NCBI GenBank assembly: GCA_026419775.2
Contig: JAOPGA020000471.1
Span: 1 to 64,000, forward strand
DNA: 64,000 bases
Reading direction: 5' to 3'
Origin: Acrasis kona
Taxonomy: Eukaryota; Heterolobosea; Eutetramitea; Acrasida; Acrasidae
The notes beneath the pieces were generated by a model, which made no database searches, was not told the DNA's origin, and saw only the letters and a program-made list of their open reading frames with translations. The stretch's first letter is position 1; the number at the start of each line of letters is the position of its first letter. Below, one piece after another: positions 22,580 through 32,654 of the stretch. The translations under genes and the position numbers were made by a program.

Positions 22580-23120
22580 GTGAGGTTTTCAAAAACTTTT
22601 AAAAAACACAACAAAACGATCTCCAACTCAAACAACAAGATCATCTCCATCAACAACCACAAACAAAACAATACAAGTCATCTATTAGTGCTAAAACTAA
22701 TTGCGGAAATCCCAGACGAGGTCTACGTACAGTCACTACGGATCTCGAGGACAGTCATACTTGTTAACGGAGGAATTACCTCCATCATAAACCTATACCT
22801 CCCATCTAATCCCTTAAACAAACGATCCGAAGAAACTTATCCTAACAAACAGTAAGTGCCTAATTTCGTAGCTACTAAAATGTATTTAGAAGAATGAGTT
22901 GAAGAGGACGTTGGCGAGCCCAACAAGAAGGCGTTCTCCAAAAAGAAGAAGATTGGTCGACGATGTAAGCGTGGACATCCAGCACATGAATAAGGATCAG
23001 CTATGAGAAGCTCTCAAAAATCATAAAAAAGACGGAAATGTATTTGCAAGAATTTACTAGCAAATAAAATTCAAGATGACGGCAATGTTTCGGGTCAGTG
23101 ATAAGTCGATTGAACTTGCG
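22580..23120 (+). pseudogene. decayed gene with in-frame stops
   Basis: Low-complexity Ser/Thr/Asn-rich coding-like sequence (22580-22855) is followed by a plausible intron (22855-22896, GTAAGT..TTTAG). A basic stretch then leads into one frame reading SPTRRRSPKRRRLVDDVSVD, then HMNKDQL, stop, EALKNHKKDGNVFARIY, stop, QIKFK. The stops are TGA and TAG at places where CGA (Arg) and CAG (Gln) would fit, which suggests C-to-T decay. The family is unknown; the Arg/Ser-Pro stretch hints at a nuclear protein. Confidence 0.35.
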
Positions 23121-23651
23121 GCTTATTGGTGACAATGAATAAAAAAAACATCAATAAGTCATTGTCACAAATAATTTCGGCCGTCAAGGTGACACCTCAG
23201 GACGTCTCGCTCCTAAAGATGAGTAATTATATTGTATTTCGTTGTGTGTTTGTTTCGAATGTTGAGGCTAATCCCTGTTTTATAAAAAAAAGAAATAATG
23301 TTGATCAATTTATTTGTACATTTTATTAAAACGCCATTCTTTAATATTGATATTTAATTTTACTTGCAGTGTGCATGGAGACTCCAGAGTTTTATGGTCG
23401 TCGCCAATCACGTCGGTTATGCCCACAAAGTGTAACGTGGCGCTGTATAGGATCTGTGACACAACAGTCGCAATTTTTGGCTTAATGTTTTTACTCCATC
23501 AAGTTTTATCTTTTATGTTGCAGTTGTGATCCTGTTATCCTTCCAAAGTTACTCTTATATGTGAAAGTTGTAATAGTTCGAATTAAGTACTTGATGCACA
23601 TATGCACTAGATCATATCAATCAAATTGTTTAATACCATGTTTATTGCACT
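23121..23651. other. AT-rich intergenic region
   Basis: Holds only short ORFs (23126-23329 and 23314-23529, plus strand) without motifs. It may include more of the decayed gene immediately upstream. No RNA gene was recognised. Confidence 0.35.
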
Positions 23652-24631
23652 CTAACTGTTCTTTCGTTCATCACTCAATTTGTTTTCTATATTTCCAGTC
23701 TCTTGTGATGAGTCTACAGTGTTATTAATATCGTCATTAGCAGCGGTACTCTTTTTTAACAAACTAGTTGGAATTGGCGGAGGTTTTACACTAACGATAC
23801 CTTGCTGCTCGCTCTCAGTATTGGGCTCGATGGCAACATCGTTTTTAGTCAACTCTGAAAGACATTCGGTCCTGTTGGACAATGCAGATGTATTAAGAGG
23901 ATTTATTAACAAACAATCATCAAAACAACGAATTGCCATTTCAATATGACCCATCGATTTTAGCGCAAGACCTTTATTGTAGTGAGCACCCTGCATATTC
24001 GGGTCAATCAATAGTGCAATATTAAAACACTTTACAGCCTCAATCAACCTTCCAGTCTCTGCGAAAACATTACCCATATTATAATGCGCAGAAGTGTTCA
24101 TGGGATCAATTTCTTGAATGCGACCATAACATTCCAAGGCTTCTTCGAACCTTTTTAAATGACGCAGTGCCGACCCCATATTAATATACGCATCTATATC
24201 ATCGCTGTCAATATTAACTACAGCTCTGTAGCAATCAATTGCCTCGTCGTGTCTATTCAAATGACAAAGCGAAAGTGCCTTGTTATAATAAGGTAGAGGC
24301 ATTTCTGGATCTATTTGAATGGCTCTGTCATAATCTTTAATTGCTTTCTAGAGAATTATTTAAATTAAAAGTATTTTTTGTTTACTCTAAATAGACCAAT
24401 TTCTTCGTATGCTATACCACGATTATAAAATGTTGGTGCATGATCAGGATTAATATCGATGGCATCATCATAACTCTCGATCGACTCCTCGAATTTTCCC
24501 ATCAATTGCAAAATATTAGCCTTCTTGTAATAAAGTGGCGCACTTTTAGAATCCATTGCGATCATTTTATCCATCTCCACGATGGCTTCTTGATATTTAT
24601 CAAGTGCCATCAACTCATCAACACTCGACAT
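23652..24631 (-). CDS. tetratricopeptide repeat protein
   Basis: Two exons joined across a 38-nt intron (24348-24385) give 313 residues. About seven consecutive 34-residue TPR units run from residue 1 to about 240 (consensus A...YNKG.AL..LG...EAI.CYD.AI.IDP). A Lys/Ser/Asp-rich disordered tail follows, with a short proline stretch (KPPPIPTSLLKK). TPR solenoids are protein-binding scaffolds, and this one has no catalytic partner domain. Its partner cannot be inferred. It lies 56 bp upstream of the end of the TBCK gene on the same strand. Confidence 0.88.
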
Positions 24632-24687
24632 TTTCCTCCAGTTGATTGACGCATTACAACAATTGAAAAAAACTAAATTTTATTTTT

Positions 24688-27600
24688 CTACATTGTCCGC
24701 CGAATAGCCTCCATACCACCATCAACCACACACACATAAGGCACCTGCTCCAAAACCAAGACCTTCTCCATCCTCTCCAACTGCTTACAGCTCTCTCTAC
24801 AATCATCCCTTCCAATCAAAACAATAGGAAGACCTTGTTTACATTTGACAGCAGTCACTATAGACTCCTCTATGGCCTGCTGACTCTTTACATCATCAGT
24901 ATACAGTCTCGGATCGTCCAAGAAGGAAGAAACGTGATGCGCCATGGCATAGTGATGACTTTCATAGTCAGAATACTTTCTAACATCGATAATCATCGCC
25001 ACCTTGCTCACCACCTGATCAAATTCCTTTGCGCCCAGACGAGGACAAAGTTTATCGGAATAAGACTGAATGCTCATGGTACGAGAGCACACCAACATGC
25101 TCTTTGGCGTCTTGTCCACCAAACCATCAGCATCATTGATGGCCCTCCTGATATCGATGCCCTGCATATTCTGAAACAAGGTCATCGCCGTATTAAAATC
25201 GGATTTCAACAAATTACCGCGCAGCTGCTTCATCATACCAATGGCAAGAAACATTGGCAAGTGATGACTGCTGCTGCTCAACAACAAGGCATCCCACAGC
25301 TTAAAGATCTTTTCTATGGGCAACACATGAGCAAACAAGGTCAAGAACCAAGGAATGGCATACAGCTCGGCACTAAAACCAATATTACGCAAGTGAAGAC
25401 CGAGTTCGGGGTCATGATAGATTAACAACTTTTGAAACGTGGCGAGACGTTCCTCCATGGCATGAGAGTTATCCTTCGCAAAGAAACCCTTCACGAACTT
25501 ATCCACCAATGCCCTTATGCAACAAAAGGCTCTTGCTTCGAAATGAAAGTTCAAAACAACAAAAGGAGCAGTCAAAGAATCCAATCCTTGCCAATAAACA
25601 AGCGGACCCTTTTCCTTCTTTATTACAGCATCATCCAACAATTCCTCCTCTGGAGGAGCATGTGGATTGCTGTTGCTACGAACCCTATCCACCACGCTAG
25701 TGTCGTGATCCACCACCCACGCCCTCAACACCCTTGTTAACTTTGCATGGCCCGTTTTCGAAGCCAACAGCTTGTTGTATTGATGACACCTGGGCACGTC
25801 CACCGCAATCTGTCTATCGCTGGCTTCACACTCCGCGCTCATCCACCTGCCGTTCCTCCTGGCAGTATTGTTCATTTTATTCAACAACAAATCATAAAGC
25901 TTCTTTGCTTCCAAATCTTGTTCCACGCCCAATATCGCAGCCCATATCTCTCCCCTCAACACCCCTGGTATATCTGCCCTCGCCTCTCTCACGATTTCGA
26001 ATCTGGTCTCCGGATAACCGATCAACAACTTTCTAAACAGCGCCACCCTTCCTTTTTGATAGTCCTTGTTCTTGTCGTTCTTGGTCAACAAGTTTTCGAA
26101 ACTCGTCCATGGATAGGGACTATTGTGATGAGCGTTGCTGTGAGATCTCTTACGATACATGTCGCCGGTGACGTGCACTAGCGACGAATAACGAGCGTTG
26201 TTGCCCAGGATGGTATTGGCGTCTTCGTATTGCTCTTGGTTTTGATTCTCTGCCGTGTTGAGTGATGGTCTGGAATCGCGAAGGATTTCTTCGATGGATT
26301 CGGTGGATGTGGTGGTGTTGGGTGTGGTGGTGGAGATGGGCGAAGAGCGATGTTCGTGGAATGGAGAGTTGGGGGTGGTGGTGGATGGCATGTAACTGGG
26401 CACTGCTACGTAGTTGTAGTGATGATTGTGTGATGATGCGTTCGTGCTCATGGGCGTTACTGGCGTCGAGTAATTGACGATGGGTACGAATGCATTTGCA
26501 TCGCACCATTCTTTTAGTGTTGCGCTCGGTATGGTGAGCGTTCTTTGATGGTAAAGTACTTGTTGTGATTGTGATTGTGATGATGATGATGATTTGGAAT
26601 CATGAATGCGATAGACACGTGGCGAGAAGGAAATTTGTTTTTTTGATTCGAATAGTCTTGAAATGGGTTTGTGTAATCCTTCAAAGTGTTCTTTCCATAG
26701 GCGATAGGATGACACCATGATGCCTTCTGGTTTCTTTGAAAGTACTTGATTGGCAGTCGGTGGTTGATTTTGATGGATGGGTGTCGTTGGCGATGATGAT
26801 GATGATGATGATGATTCTTCAAAGTGTGTGCATTTTAGGTAGGGAGTGGGAATGTATTTGAATGATTGTGGTGCGTGGGTTGATTGATGTTGTTTGAAAA
26901 AATCATTGGAGAGAACTTGTTGGATGGTGGGCCTGTATATTGGTGACGTCGTCAAACAGGATAGTAGAATGTCGGTGATGGATGGATCCATTCTTGATAA
27001 TCGTTCGTATGCTTGTGCGTATTCTTTTGATGTGGAAGGATCGTATGTGGTGGTGGCGTCGTTGGAGTGCTCTTGATTCCTTTTTTCTCCACAGTAGTGA
27101 ATGAATTTGATTAATTGTCGATAGGTGGAATCGGCGTCCTTGAATGAGTTGACCTTGAAGGGAAATGGTGTCTTTGAGCTCAGGATGTACTCTAATAGAA
27201 TGACGGCGATGGTCCATACGTCGCACTCTGGTGTAATGTTTCCCCAAACGTCTTGATCTGGTTTCATTTTTAACGAAGCGTATAGTTCTGGTGCTAGGTA
27301 GGGAGGCGTGCCTAAAAGTATAATCTTGGGCTCTACGAACTTGTATAGATGGTAGAGTCCGTGATGACAAATCTTGACGTTGGCTACATTGTCGAGACCT
27401 AACCACTCTGGTACCATGTAACCCAAATGAATGTCGTGGGCGTGAAGAACGTACATTGCATTCCAGAGTTGTGAAAAGACTTTATGTACCCTGTCGTCAT
27501 TTACTCGCAGGTTTTGTTTTCGGCAAAAATCAATTTCATCTCGTAGCGTTGTCTTGTACTGGACGGATACTAGAAGATGTAGGTCGCTTCCTGTCGATGA

Positions 27601-27918
27601 TTGGAAGAGATCTACCTGTTCGCAGAGACCGTCATGTACAATGTTCCTAAGAGTATTAAATTCGTGCATTAATACTTCCTCTTGTTGTGCCTTTGTTTCA
27701 TCGCTGCGGTGAGTCTGGAACGATTGTACTGCCAGGCACATGTTTGGTGGTTTTTTTGGTTTTGGTTTTTTTTGTGGTGCATCTTTTACTGGTGATTGTG
27801 GAGAATTTGAAGAGTTGGATTCGCTCCTGTTACGGGTTGGACCTGATATCGATATCAGGAGCTTCTTCTTGGGAGCTCCAGACATTCCGTTTTTGTTGTA
27901 ATATTCTTCAATTATCAT
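24688..27918 (-). CDS. TBCK: TBCK: pseudokinase-TBC-rhodanese protein
   Basis: 1076 residues, one exon, with the full TBCK order. The N-terminal kinase-like domain (about 85-345) has lost its catalytic motifs: the HRD region reads HDIHLGYMVPEWLGLDN and DFG is missing. The Rab-GAP TBC domain (about 640-960) keeps the arginine finger (VDVPRCHQY) and glutamine finger (YWQGLDS), with a ~25-residue insert between them. A C-terminal rhodanese domain follows (MIIDVRKYSDYE). In animals TBCK belongs to the FERRY early-endosome mRNA-transport complex. The start could be Met13 instead (position 27882). The gene is divergent from the S45 acylase by 5 bp. Confidence 0.93.
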   Translation of the reverse strand: MIIEEYYNKNGMSGAPKKKLLISISGPTRNRSESNSSNSPQSPVKDAPQKKPKPKKPPNMCLAVQSFQTHRSDETKAQQEEVLMHEFNTLRNIVHDGLCEQVDLFQSSTGSDLHLLVSVQYKTTLRDEIDFCRKQNLRVNDDRVHKVFSQLWNAMYVLHAHDIHLGYMVPEWLGLDNVANVKICHHGLYHLYKFVEPKIILLGTPPYLAPELYASLKMKPDQDVWGNITPECDVWTIAVILLEYILSSKTPFPFKVNSFKDADSTYRQLIKFIHYCGEKRNQEHSNDATTTYDPSTSKEYAQAYERLSRMDPSITDILLSCLTTSPIYRPTIQQVLSNDFFKQHQSTHAPQSFKYIPTPYLKCTHFEESSSSSSSSPTTPIHQNQPPTANQVLSKKPEGIMVSSYRLWKEHFEGLHKPISRLFESKKQISFSPRVYRIHDSKSSSSSQSQSQQVLYHQRTLTIPSATLKEWCDANAFVPIVNYSTPVTPMSTNASSHNHHYNYVAVPSYMPSTTTPNSPFHEHRSSPISTTTPNTTTSTESIEEILRDSRPSLNTAENQNQEQYEDANTILGNNARYSSLVHVTGDMYRKRSHSNAHHNSPYPWTSFENLLTKNDKNKDYQKGRVALFRKLLIGYPETRFEIVREARADIPGVLRGEIWAAILGVEQDLEAKKLYDLLLNKMNNTARRNGRWMSAECEASDRQIAVDVPRCHQYNKLLASKTGHAKLTRVLRAWVVDHDTSVVDRVRSNSNPHAPPEEELLDDAVIKKEKGPLVYWQGLDSLTAPFVVLNFHFEARAFCCIRALVDKFVKGFFAKDNSHAMEERLATFQKLLIYHDPELGLHLRNIGFSAELYAIPWFLTLFAHVLPIEKIFKLWDALLLSSSSHHLPMFLAIGMMKQLRGNLLKSDFNTAMTLFQNMQGIDIRRAINDADGLVDKTPKSMLVCSRTMSIQSYSDKLCPRLGAKEFDQVVSKVAMIIDVRKYSDYESHHYAMAHHVSSFLDDPRLYTDDVKSQQAIEESIVTAVKCKQGLPIVLIGRDDCRESCKQLERMEKVLVLEQVPYVCVVDGGMEAIRRTM

Positions 27919-27923
27919 TAAAC

Positions 27924-30758
27924 ATGGAAGGTGAGGATGTCGGATTGATTAGTGAAAAAAAGCCGCACAACAGAGCATTGAAATTTTATACATTGTCATG
28001 GGTTTTATTTGCCATTGCATCCGCAATCGTATTCTCTAATGAATTTATATACCCGGCCTACATGCTTCAATTGGGACGCTTGATGTATGCTTGCAATTAC
28101 CAAGCGATATACGCAGTAGTCCTACCAATATTAATCATATCAATCTTTGCGGTTGCAATTTCAATCGTCGAATGCTTTTCGAAAAGAACAAGCGATAATG
28201 AGATCATGGACCACGCTTACGGAGTGGTGTATACCTATATAAACGTTGAGAGGACTGTAGGTCGATTTACAATAAAAAATGTTGCCAGAGTGATTCTGGG
28301 ATGTATCATGATGATAACAGCACTTTATCTCATCTGTCTTACATTGTTCTTCAGTTATTTGGCCCGAAGGACAATACCTGCCCGTGATGGCATAATAAAT
28401 TCTGTTCATTCCATCCTTGATAAAATCACAATAAGACAAGCCGATGACACCGGCGTGATTTACATCAAAGGAGAACATGATGTTGATGTTAGTTTTGCAC
28501 AGGGTTGGGTTACCGCTCGCGAACGCATGTGGCAATTTGAATTCCAAAAAAGAATTCTACATGGTACCCTGAGCGAGATTCTCGGAGAAAGCGGTTTGGC
28601 TGTAGACCAATTCTCGAGGACTTTATTCTTGAAAGAATCATCTATTGCTTCGCTTGAGTTGTTATCCAGTCCAACTCGATTGAGCATAATTGCTTATTGT
28701 AATGGCTATAATGCTTATCGAGGTTATAATCGTGTCCACACTCCTGTTGAATTTTTAATTTGGGGAGTATCACACTCTGAATGCAAACCTATCGATGTCA
28801 TCATGTTGAGTAAGTTTATTCACTGGCAACAAAGCGGCAACATGGAAAAAGAAATTGACCGTTTCTTGATGTTGCTAAAAGGTGCTTCTGTAGAGAGAAC
28901 ACTACAAGTGCTTCGCACGACTCCCTCTCACTTGACAACTATTGTTCAATCTCTTGAAGAAATGGGCACGCACAACAGAACATCACAAGAAGCACATGAG
29001 ATTGAAGAAGAGAAAAACAACCATAATTTGACTTTTATTCCCATTGTATCGCAAGAAATTTCTTCTGCTAAAATAAACATTGATCCTTTGTTGCTTTTTA
29101 CTTTTAGAACAGATAGAATGCACAAAACTGGTGCAAGTAACAACTGGGTGGTGAATGGCAGTCATACAGCATCTGGATATCCAATGTTGGCCAATGACCC
29201 TCTATCTAACTTTATGTCTCCTGATATGTGGATCTCCATGAATATTCAATCTCCAAATTTTGTAGCTTTTGGTGCATCTGTTGTTGGAATGCCTGGTATA
29301 TTGATGGGAAGGAACGAAAAAATAGCGTTTGGAATGACAAAGGGTATGGCTGACGTACAAGATTTGTATATCATGACGCCTGACCCAAAAGATCCCTTCC
29401 ATAGATACCTCTACAATAATGAGTCTATTCCTTATAAAGTCCGAACAGAAACCATTCATGTTAAAAACTCAGATCCACGAACGATTACAGTGCGCACTTC
29501 TGTGTTTGGTCCTGTTGTTAATGACTTGTTTCCAGAACTCGCTCTTGATGCACGCAACACGACAGTTTGTTTGTATTGGGAGGGTCACTCCACGAGCGAT
29601 ACTTCAATGGATACTTTTGTAAGTGGTCATTGGAAGGCAAAAAACTGGAAACAGTTTTCTTCTAGTTTCAAATCAACTGGTATAGCAATGAACCATATCT
29701 ATGCAGACGTGTCTGGCAATATTGGATATGTGCACTCGGGAGGTATTCCAGTGCGTAAACAAGGACACTCTGGTGCTTTTCCAGTTGCTGGCAACAGCTC
29801 CTCGATGAAGCCAACTGAATATTTAAAACCTCTTGTCATCTTGAACCCTGATAGCGGTTACATTTCATCAAGCAATAATAGAGTCGAACCATATGGCAGC
29901 GAACAGTGTAGAAGTATGGATTATCAAGTTCATTTTAGAGCACAAAGAATAAAACAATTAATAAATGATAAAAATAATGGTAGTTTGTTCCATGTGGATG
30001 ACTTTAAAATCATTCAGAATGACTCTGTTAACATGTATTTTGTACATTTGAAACCAATGTTGCACTTGTTGGGAGATTTTATGGACCATGACGATGCCAA
30101 GAATGAACTTTTGAATTTATTACAATGGGATGGTGTTATGAGCAAAGGTAGTAAATCTGCATCTGTGTTTGAGTTGTGGATTGCAAAACTTAATAAAATT
30201 GTTTGTGACCAGGTTGGGACGCCTTATGGTGGCACCCAAGGTTATTATTTTATTCTCGATATTTTGTTATACAATACATCCGATGAAGCATGTCGTAAAA
30301 GCGATTGTTTGAGACATGCTGCAGAGGAGCTACAAGATGTTGTCCGGGACCTCCACAACCATTATAATGAAATACCAGAGTGGGGAAATAGTGGCATTCA
30401 TATTTCAAAATTTAAAAATATGTTGCTGGATGGCACACCTCTTGAGTGCTACGCCTGTTCATCTTTAATTACCAGTGGTGGTACTGAAATTGTGAGCACT
30501 CCCAGTCCAAATGAGATTGATCATGACAAATTAAAAATCACAACAATCTCTTCTCCGATATTCCGATTGATTGCTGACTTGTCGGGTGCTGGACAATTTT
30601 CTTGGAGTCTAAATCAAGACGGTAACATCTTGTCAAGTGAATTTAATGACAACATTAGAAATTGGATTGATTTTAAAAATGGACATGGTCAGTATCATTC
30701 AATACTGAACAGTCGTCATGTTAAAAGGTGGAGGTACGATCAAACTCTTGAAAAATAA
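27924..30758 (+). CDS. membrane-anchored penicillin-acylase family (S45) amidohydrolase
   Basis: 944 residues from the ATG at 27924; upstream in-frame sequence overlaps the TBCK gene antisense and is not used. Three hydrophobic segments lie near the N-terminus (about 22-45, 65-90, 120-147). The Ntn-hydrolase follows: alpha region with GWVTARERMWQFEFQKR, then the autoprocessing site and nucleophile Ser in TGASNNWVVNG, ANDPLS, and the oxyanion Asn region GNIGYVHSGGIPVRKQG. S45 enzymes hydrolyse amide bonds of acylated amines, antibiotics or acyl-homoserine lactones. The multi-pass anchor is unusual. The topology would place the catalytic domain in the lumen or outside. The TAA stop sits inside AATAAA. 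Confidence 0.88.
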   Translation: MEGEDVGLISEKKPHNRALKFYTLSWVLFAIASAIVFSNEFIYPAYMLQLGRLMYACNYQAIYAVVLPILIISIFAVAISIVECFSKRTSDNEIMDHAYGVVYTYINVERTVGRFTIKNVARVILGCIMMITALYLICLTLFFSYLARRTIPARDGIINSVHSILDKITIRQADDTGVIYIKGEHDVDVSFAQGWVTARERMWQFEFQKRILHGTLSEILGESGLAVDQFSRTLFLKESSIASLELLSSPTRLSIIAYCNGYNAYRGYNRVHTPVEFLIWGVSHSECKPIDVIMLSKFIHWQQSGNMEKEIDRFLMLLKGASVERTLQVLRTTPSHLTTIVQSLEEMGTHNRTSQEAHEIEEEKNNHNLTFIPIVSQEISSAKINIDPLLLFTFRTDRMHKTGASNNWVVNGSHTASGYPMLANDPLSNFMSPDMWISMNIQSPNFVAFGASVVGMPGILMGRNEKIAFGMTKGMADVQDLYIMTPDPKDPFHRYLYNNESIPYKVRTETIHVKNSDPRTITVRTSVFGPVVNDLFPELALDARNTTVCLYWEGHSTSDTSMDTFVSGHWKAKNWKQFSSSFKSTGIAMNHIYADVSGNIGYVHSGGIPVRKQGHSGAFPVAGNSSSMKPTEYLKPLVILNPDSGYISSSNNRVEPYGSEQCRSMDYQVHFRAQRIKQLINDKNNGSLFHVDDFKIIQNDSVNMYFVHLKPMLHLLGDFMDHDDAKNELLNLLQWDGVMSKGSKSASVFELWIAKLNKIVCDQVGTPYGGTQGYYFILDILLYNTSDEACRKSDCLRHAAEELQDVVRDLHNHYNEIPEWGNSGIHISKFKNMLLDGTPLECYACSSLITSGGTEIVSTPSPNEIDHDKLKITTISSPIFRLIADLSGAGQFSWSLNQDGNILSSEFNDNIRNWIDFKNGHGQYHSILNSRHVKRWRYDQTLEK

Positions 30759-30996
30759 AGTAATTCTATTTATATAATGTTATTACACTTACAATGGACA
30801 GTTATTCGGGTGAGGGCAAAGCAAGGAGATTTTTAATAAAAATGAGTTTTAGAGAAATAATTGCGTAGTAGCTAGTCAATATCATTGCTGTCTTTCATTA
30901 CTACGTACGTGTTATAGAATTAATTCTTTTAAGTGAAGCAAACTTGAACCTCCGAACAACTTTATACCTTCGATAATAATAGCTCGAAATATTATA

Positions 30997-32625
30997 GTGA
31001 ACATGTCTCATCTAGATCATCCGCCTAGACGTTTAACTATAACAAAGAGCATCTCTCAGGTAGATCTGTTAGGTGCTAATGATAGCGCGAGATCCTTATC
31101 AAGGAGTAGCAGCGTGGCGGATGGGCTAGAAACCGAGAGGTCAGACGCGCCATGGGAGGAGGATCTTAACACAAGAATAAAAGGAAAGGTAGCAGTATTT
31201 ATGAGCAAAATACCAAAAGAGAATACTATCGCCACCGTTGCAATTTGCTTCTTGTTTGTTCAGTTTGGAGTTGGAATGGCGATGATTGGACCGACTTTGC
31301 AATCAATTGCTGACAGAACTAGCAGCGACATTTCAGAAGCTGCATGGATTTTCACATTAAGAGGTGTTGGAGGTGTTGTGGGAGGAATAGTCAGCGGAAA
31401 AATTATGGATAGATTTTCGTCGTTGCTGGCAAGAAGAATATGCATTTGTACCTGCGTATTAATGAGCGCTATATGTCTAGTTGGGACAGCGTTGAGCGGC
31501 AGTTTGATATTAACTTTGGTACTGAGCGGACTCCTCTCATTCTTCGGTGGTTTTATGAATGTATTTTCAAATGCCATGATGGGATATCTTTGGAAAGCAA
31601 ACGCTGCAACTTTTTTACAAGTGCTGCACTTTAGTTACGGAGTAGGGGCGATAGCCTCGCCTTTAATAGTTTCAGGTGTTAGACGCGTCATGGGAAGTGA
31701 GTTGAAAAGTAATTTATGGGATAACCTCACCGTTTGCCACTTGATTGCTGCCCTTCTAGGAGTGCTATCCGCTATATTCTTAGCCTTCTCCCCCAACCTA
31801 GATGCAAAAGAGCAGCAAAGCAACCGGACCCCAGCAACTCCGTTAGAAGAGATTACTCATATGGAGACACCAGGATCTCCCTCTAAAGAAGAAAGACCTG
31901 GCATGGGAAGACAAACATTGAAGAAATGGCTTGCCACTATTCTTGTGGCAGTTGTGTTGTTTGTTCATACAGAAGGATACTTCTCAAATCTATTATACAC
32001 CTATGTGACAGTCAAAGAATTGACTGACGAGAGCGGTGCATCTTTATTGAATTCGCTATTTTGGTTATGCTTTACTGTCGGGAGATTGTTGGCTATATTT
32101 ATTTCCGCTAAAGCAAAAGTTCATCATATGCTAATTATAGATTTAATTGGCGCTTTATCCTCTATGGTTGTGATGTTGTGCTTCTCTGGAAACCTTAATG
32201 TATTTGCAGCTGCTACTGCTGTACTTGGAGTATCATATGCAAGCATGTTCCCGTCCACAATGTCCCTCCCCAGATCGTACATGGGCATCGAGACGACCGG
32301 AACAATGACCAGCGTTATTATTCTGGGAAGTCAGTTTGGAATGATGACCATACCACTATTAATCACTAATTTATTTAGCGTAATTGGGCCCGATGCTTTA
32401 TTATACTGTATACTTACATTGAGTTCAATCTCCGCTTTCTTGTACTTGGTTGTATTCTTCTTTTTCAGGACCAACATCAGTGAAGTACCACATATAACAG
32501 TAACTCAGGCACCAACTCATGTGGACAACTCAAAATACACCATAGTACCATCTCCTCAATCAGACACTACTTCACCCACCTCACCGAGTTCGCCAAACTC
32601 AATTACCTCTCCAAACTCTTTGTGA
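30997..32625 (+). CDS. MFS transporter, MFSD4/NaGLT-like
   Basis: 542 residues with about 12 hydrophobic segments in two halves, separated by a cytosolic loop rich in Pro and Thr (around 270-300). The first half has FGVGMAMIGPTLQSIAD at TM1 and a GKIMDRFSS loop 2-3 motif, as in MFSD4/NaGLT-type carriers. The second half begins FVHTEGYFSNLLYTYV. The termini are Ser/Pro-rich. It probably moves a sugar or other small solute; the substrate is uncertain. The stop is 30 bp from the stop of the convergent PARG-like gene. Confidence 0.85.
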   Translation: MNMSHLDHPPRRLTITKSISQVDLLGANDSARSLSRSSSVADGLETERSDAPWEEDLNTRIKGKVAVFMSKIPKENTIATVAICFLFVQFGVGMAMIGPTLQSIADRTSSDISEAAWIFTLRGVGGVVGGIVSGKIMDRFSSLLARRICICTCVLMSAICLVGTALSGSLILTLVLSGLLSFFGGFMNVFSNAMMGYLWKANAATFLQVLHFSYGVGAIASPLIVSGVRRVMGSELKSNLWDNLTVCHLIAALLGVLSAIFLAFSPNLDAKEQQSNRTPATPLEEITHMETPGSPSKEERPGMGRQTLKKWLATILVAVVLFVHTEGYFSNLLYTYVTVKELTDESGASLLNSLFWLCFTVGRLLAIFISAKAKVHHMLIIDLIGALSSMVVMLCFSGNLNVFAAATAVLGVSYASMFPSTMSLPRSYMGIETTGTMTSVIILGSQFGMMTIPLLITNLFSVIGPDALLYCILTLSSISAFLYLVVFFFFRTNISEVPHITVTQAPTHVDNSKYTIVPSPQSDTTSPTSPSSPNSITSPNSL

Positions 32626-32654
32626 TATAAAATTTATTCTTTAATAATTATTTA

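Noticed and set aside
24835-26477. Long plus-strand ORFs under TBCK
   Set aside because: Antisense shadows; TBCK motifs on the minus strand explain the openness.
27687-27923. N-terminal extension of the S45 acylase ORF
   Set aside because: It is the open antisense of the TBCK N-terminus; protein features begin at the ATG at 27924.
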